Below, piece by piece: positions 5,394-6,736 of a stretch of DNA of 6,736 bases. How positions within the stretch are numbered: position 1 is the stretch's first letter; each line of letters starts with the position of its first letter. The notes below the pieces were generated by a model. That model saw only the letters and a list, made by a program, of their open reading frames with translations. It was not told the origin of the DNA and did no database searches. Position numbers and translations under genes: made by a program. Origin of the DNA: Clostridiales bacterium (GTDB lineage: Bacteria > Bacillota > Clostridia > Lachnospirales > Lachnospiraceae); assembly GCA_021204765.1 (NCBI GenBank), contig JAJPYU010000242.1, positions 1 through 6,736 on the forward strand, read 5' to 3'.

Positions 5394-6680
5394 TTGTTTG
5401 CGGACAGGGCTACTATTATTATTAAATCCGGCAAGGGCGGAGACGGACACGTCAGCTTCCGCCGGGAAAAATATGTGCCGGCCGGAGGACCTGACGGAGG
5501 CGACGGCGGCAAGGGCGGGGACGTGGTCTTCGTGGTGGATGAGGGTCTCAACACTTTGTCAGACTATCGTCATAGGAGAAAATATGCCGCTGAGGATGGC
5601 GAGAACGGCTCCAAGTCCAACCGCTTCGGCAAAAGCGGGGCGGATATAGTGCTGCCGGTGCCCCCGGGAACCGTGGTCCGGGAGGCATCATCTGAGAAAG
5701 TCATAGCCGACATGTCCGGGGACTGCACGAGGAAAGTGGTCTTAAGGGGCGGCAGAGGTGGCTGGGGCAACCAGCATTTCGCCACGCCCACCATGCAGGC
5801 TCCCCGTTATGCCAAGCCAGGCGAGGATGGACAGGAGCTGGAGGTGCTCTTAGAGCTTAAGTGCATAGCCGATGTGGGACTGGTAGGTTTCCCCAATGTG
5901 GGAAAGTCCACTTTACTTTCCCGGGTAACCAATGCCCAGCCGAAGATAGCCAACTATCATTTCACAACGCTCAGGCCTAATCTGGGTGTAGTAGATTTGG
6001 ATGAGGGCAGGGGTTTTGTCATGGCTGACATTCCCGGTATCATCGAGGGCGCTTCCCAGGGCGTGGGCCTGGGGATACATTTCCTGAGACACATAGAGCG
6101 TACCAGGGTAATAGTCCATCTGGTGGACGCGGCTTCCACTGAAGGGAGAGATCCAATAGAAGATATATATGCTATAAATAAGGAGCTGGAGGCCTACGGC
6201 GCAGACCTGACCAAAAAGCCCCAGATCATAGCGGCCAACAAGATAGATGTCATCTATCCCGGTGATGACGATCCCATCCGGAGGATAAAGGATGAGTTTG
6301 AGCCCCAGGGTGTTAAAGTGATGCCCATCTCAGCCGTGACAGGAAAGGGCTTAAGGGAGCTGCTCTACGCAGTCTGGGACCTCTTGCAGAGCGTGAAGGA
6401 TGAACCGGTAATCTTCGAGCAGGAGTATTTCCCGGAGACCGCCATCTTCAAGGACGAGCCCTACGATGTCTATTACGACGAGAAAGCGAAGGAGTACGTG
6501 GTGGAAGGACCCCGCATCGAGAAGATGCTGGGTTACACGAACCTGGAGGCCGAAAAAGGCTTCGTCTTCTTTCAGAGATTCCTCCGGGATCAGGGCATAG
6601 AAGACGAGCTTGTCCGGCTGGGTATAGAGGAAGGGGACACCGTAAGGGTATCAGATATGTACTTTGAGTACTATGAGTGA
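5394..6680 (+). CDS. obgE: Obg-family GTPase (ribosome assembly, stress control)
   Basis: Obg/CgtA binds the 50S precursor and links GTP/ppGpp levels to ribosome maturation; it is generally essential. With a TTG start the product has 428 residues, the length of B. subtilis Obg, and begins MFADRATIIIKSGKGGDGHV like its homologues. The glycine-rich Obg fold covers about 1-158. The GTPase domain has G1 GFPNVGKST (165-173), switch I TT (191-192), G3 DIPG (212-215), G4 NKID (282-285) and G5 SA (313-314). A C-terminal OCT-like domain spans about 345-428 and ends DMYFEYYE. In-frame GTG 5385 is rejected because it lies within the ribosome binding site. The L21-L27-Obg neighbourhood is conserved. No defect is visible. 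Confidence 0.97.
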   Translation: MFADRATIIIKSGKGGDGHVSFRREKYVPAGGPDGGDGGKGGDVVFVVDEGLNTLSDYRHRRKYAAEDGENGSKSNRFGKSGADIVLPVPPGTVVREASSEKVIADMSGDCTRKVVLRGGRGGWGNQHFATPTMQAPRYAKPGEDGQELEVLLELKCIADVGLVGFPNVGKSTLLSRVTNAQPKIANYHFTTLRPNLGVVDLDEGRGFVMADIPGIIEGASQGVGLGIHFLRHIERTRVIVHLVDAASTEGRDPIEDIYAINKELEAYGADLTKKPQIIAANKIDVIYPGDDDPIRRIKDEFEPQGVKVMPISAVTGKGLRELLYAVWDLLQSVKDEPVIFEQEYFPETAIFKDEPYDVYYDEKAKEYVVEGPRIEKMLGYTNLEAEKGFVFFQRFLRDQGIEDELVRLGIEEGDTVRVSDMYFEYYE

Positions 6681-6699
6681 TAGCGAATTTACACATTGA

Positions 6700-6732
6700 A
6701 CACTTAGTGACTGCGAAGCAGGAGCTTAGTGT
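6700..6732 (+). repeat. Hairpin after obg, possibly cut by the window end
   Basis: ACACTTAG (6700-6707) pairs with CTTAGTGT (6725-6732), 7 of 8. A small inner hairpin, CTGC (6711-6714) with GCAG (6718-6721), has a GAA loop. The bases TGA/GAG between them could form G-A pairs. TTTACAC (6688-6694) further out nearly matches GTGTGAAA at the window edge, so the stem may be longer. No T-run is visible, so whether it is a terminator or a dispersed repeat cannot be told. Confidence 0.5.
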
Positions 6733-6736
6733 GAAA

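Overview
The window looks like part of a chromosome from a Gram-positive, anaerobic Firmicute, most likely a member of the Clostridia close to Lachnospiraceae. This is inferred from gene order, strong AGGAGG-type ribosome binding sites, the Prp/L27-extension pair found only in Firmicutes and some relatives, an L21-type mRNA leader, and the linked B12-binding-like radical SAM / DUF2344 gene pair. All recognised genes are on the + strand. No rRNA, tRNA, CRISPR array, insertion sequence or phage gene is visible.

Layout. (1) 1-677 is the 3' part of tsf (elongation factor Ts). (2) 678-889 is a structured non-coding stretch with an 84-nt near-perfect hairpin (694-777) and, right before the next gene, an intrinsic terminator overlapped by a competing hairpin. 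(3) 890-1330 encodes a small four-helix membrane protein resembling the PsiE family. (4) 1331-1462 is an A/T-rich spacer with a weak promoter candidate. (5) 1463-3529 and 3513-4196 overlap by 17 nt. They encode a TIGR03960-type radical SAM protein and its DUF2344/TIGR03936 partner, a widespread pair of unknown function. (6) 4197-4380 holds a promoter and a probable L21 leader. (7) 4381-5316 is the compact rplU-prp-rpmA operon: L21, the L27-processing cysteine protease, and L27 with an intact cleavable N-terminus. (8) An intrinsic terminator at 5331-5358 is followed directly by obg (5394-6680), a ribosome-assembly GTPase. (9) The last 56 bases hold a hairpin that may continue beyond the window.

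The theme is translation and ribosome biogenesis: EF-Ts, two large-subunit proteins, the protease that matures one of them, and the Obg GTPase. The radical SAM/DUF2344 pair usually lives in this neighbourhood, often with an RNase E/G gene before rplU. That RNase gene is absent here. Regulation appears to act largely in RNA: two genes (the PsiE-like gene and obg) begin just after intrinsic terminators with no room for an ordinary promoter, so they probably depend on read-through, and rplU has a leader that can base-pair with its own ribosome binding site.

I see no clearly new multi-gene system. The points most worth a second look are the 84-nt hairpin and attenuator-like region after tsf, the roughly 60-residue low-complexity insertion and non-canonical cobalamin motif in the radical SAM protein, and the missing RNase G gene with a possible leftover ribosome binding site.
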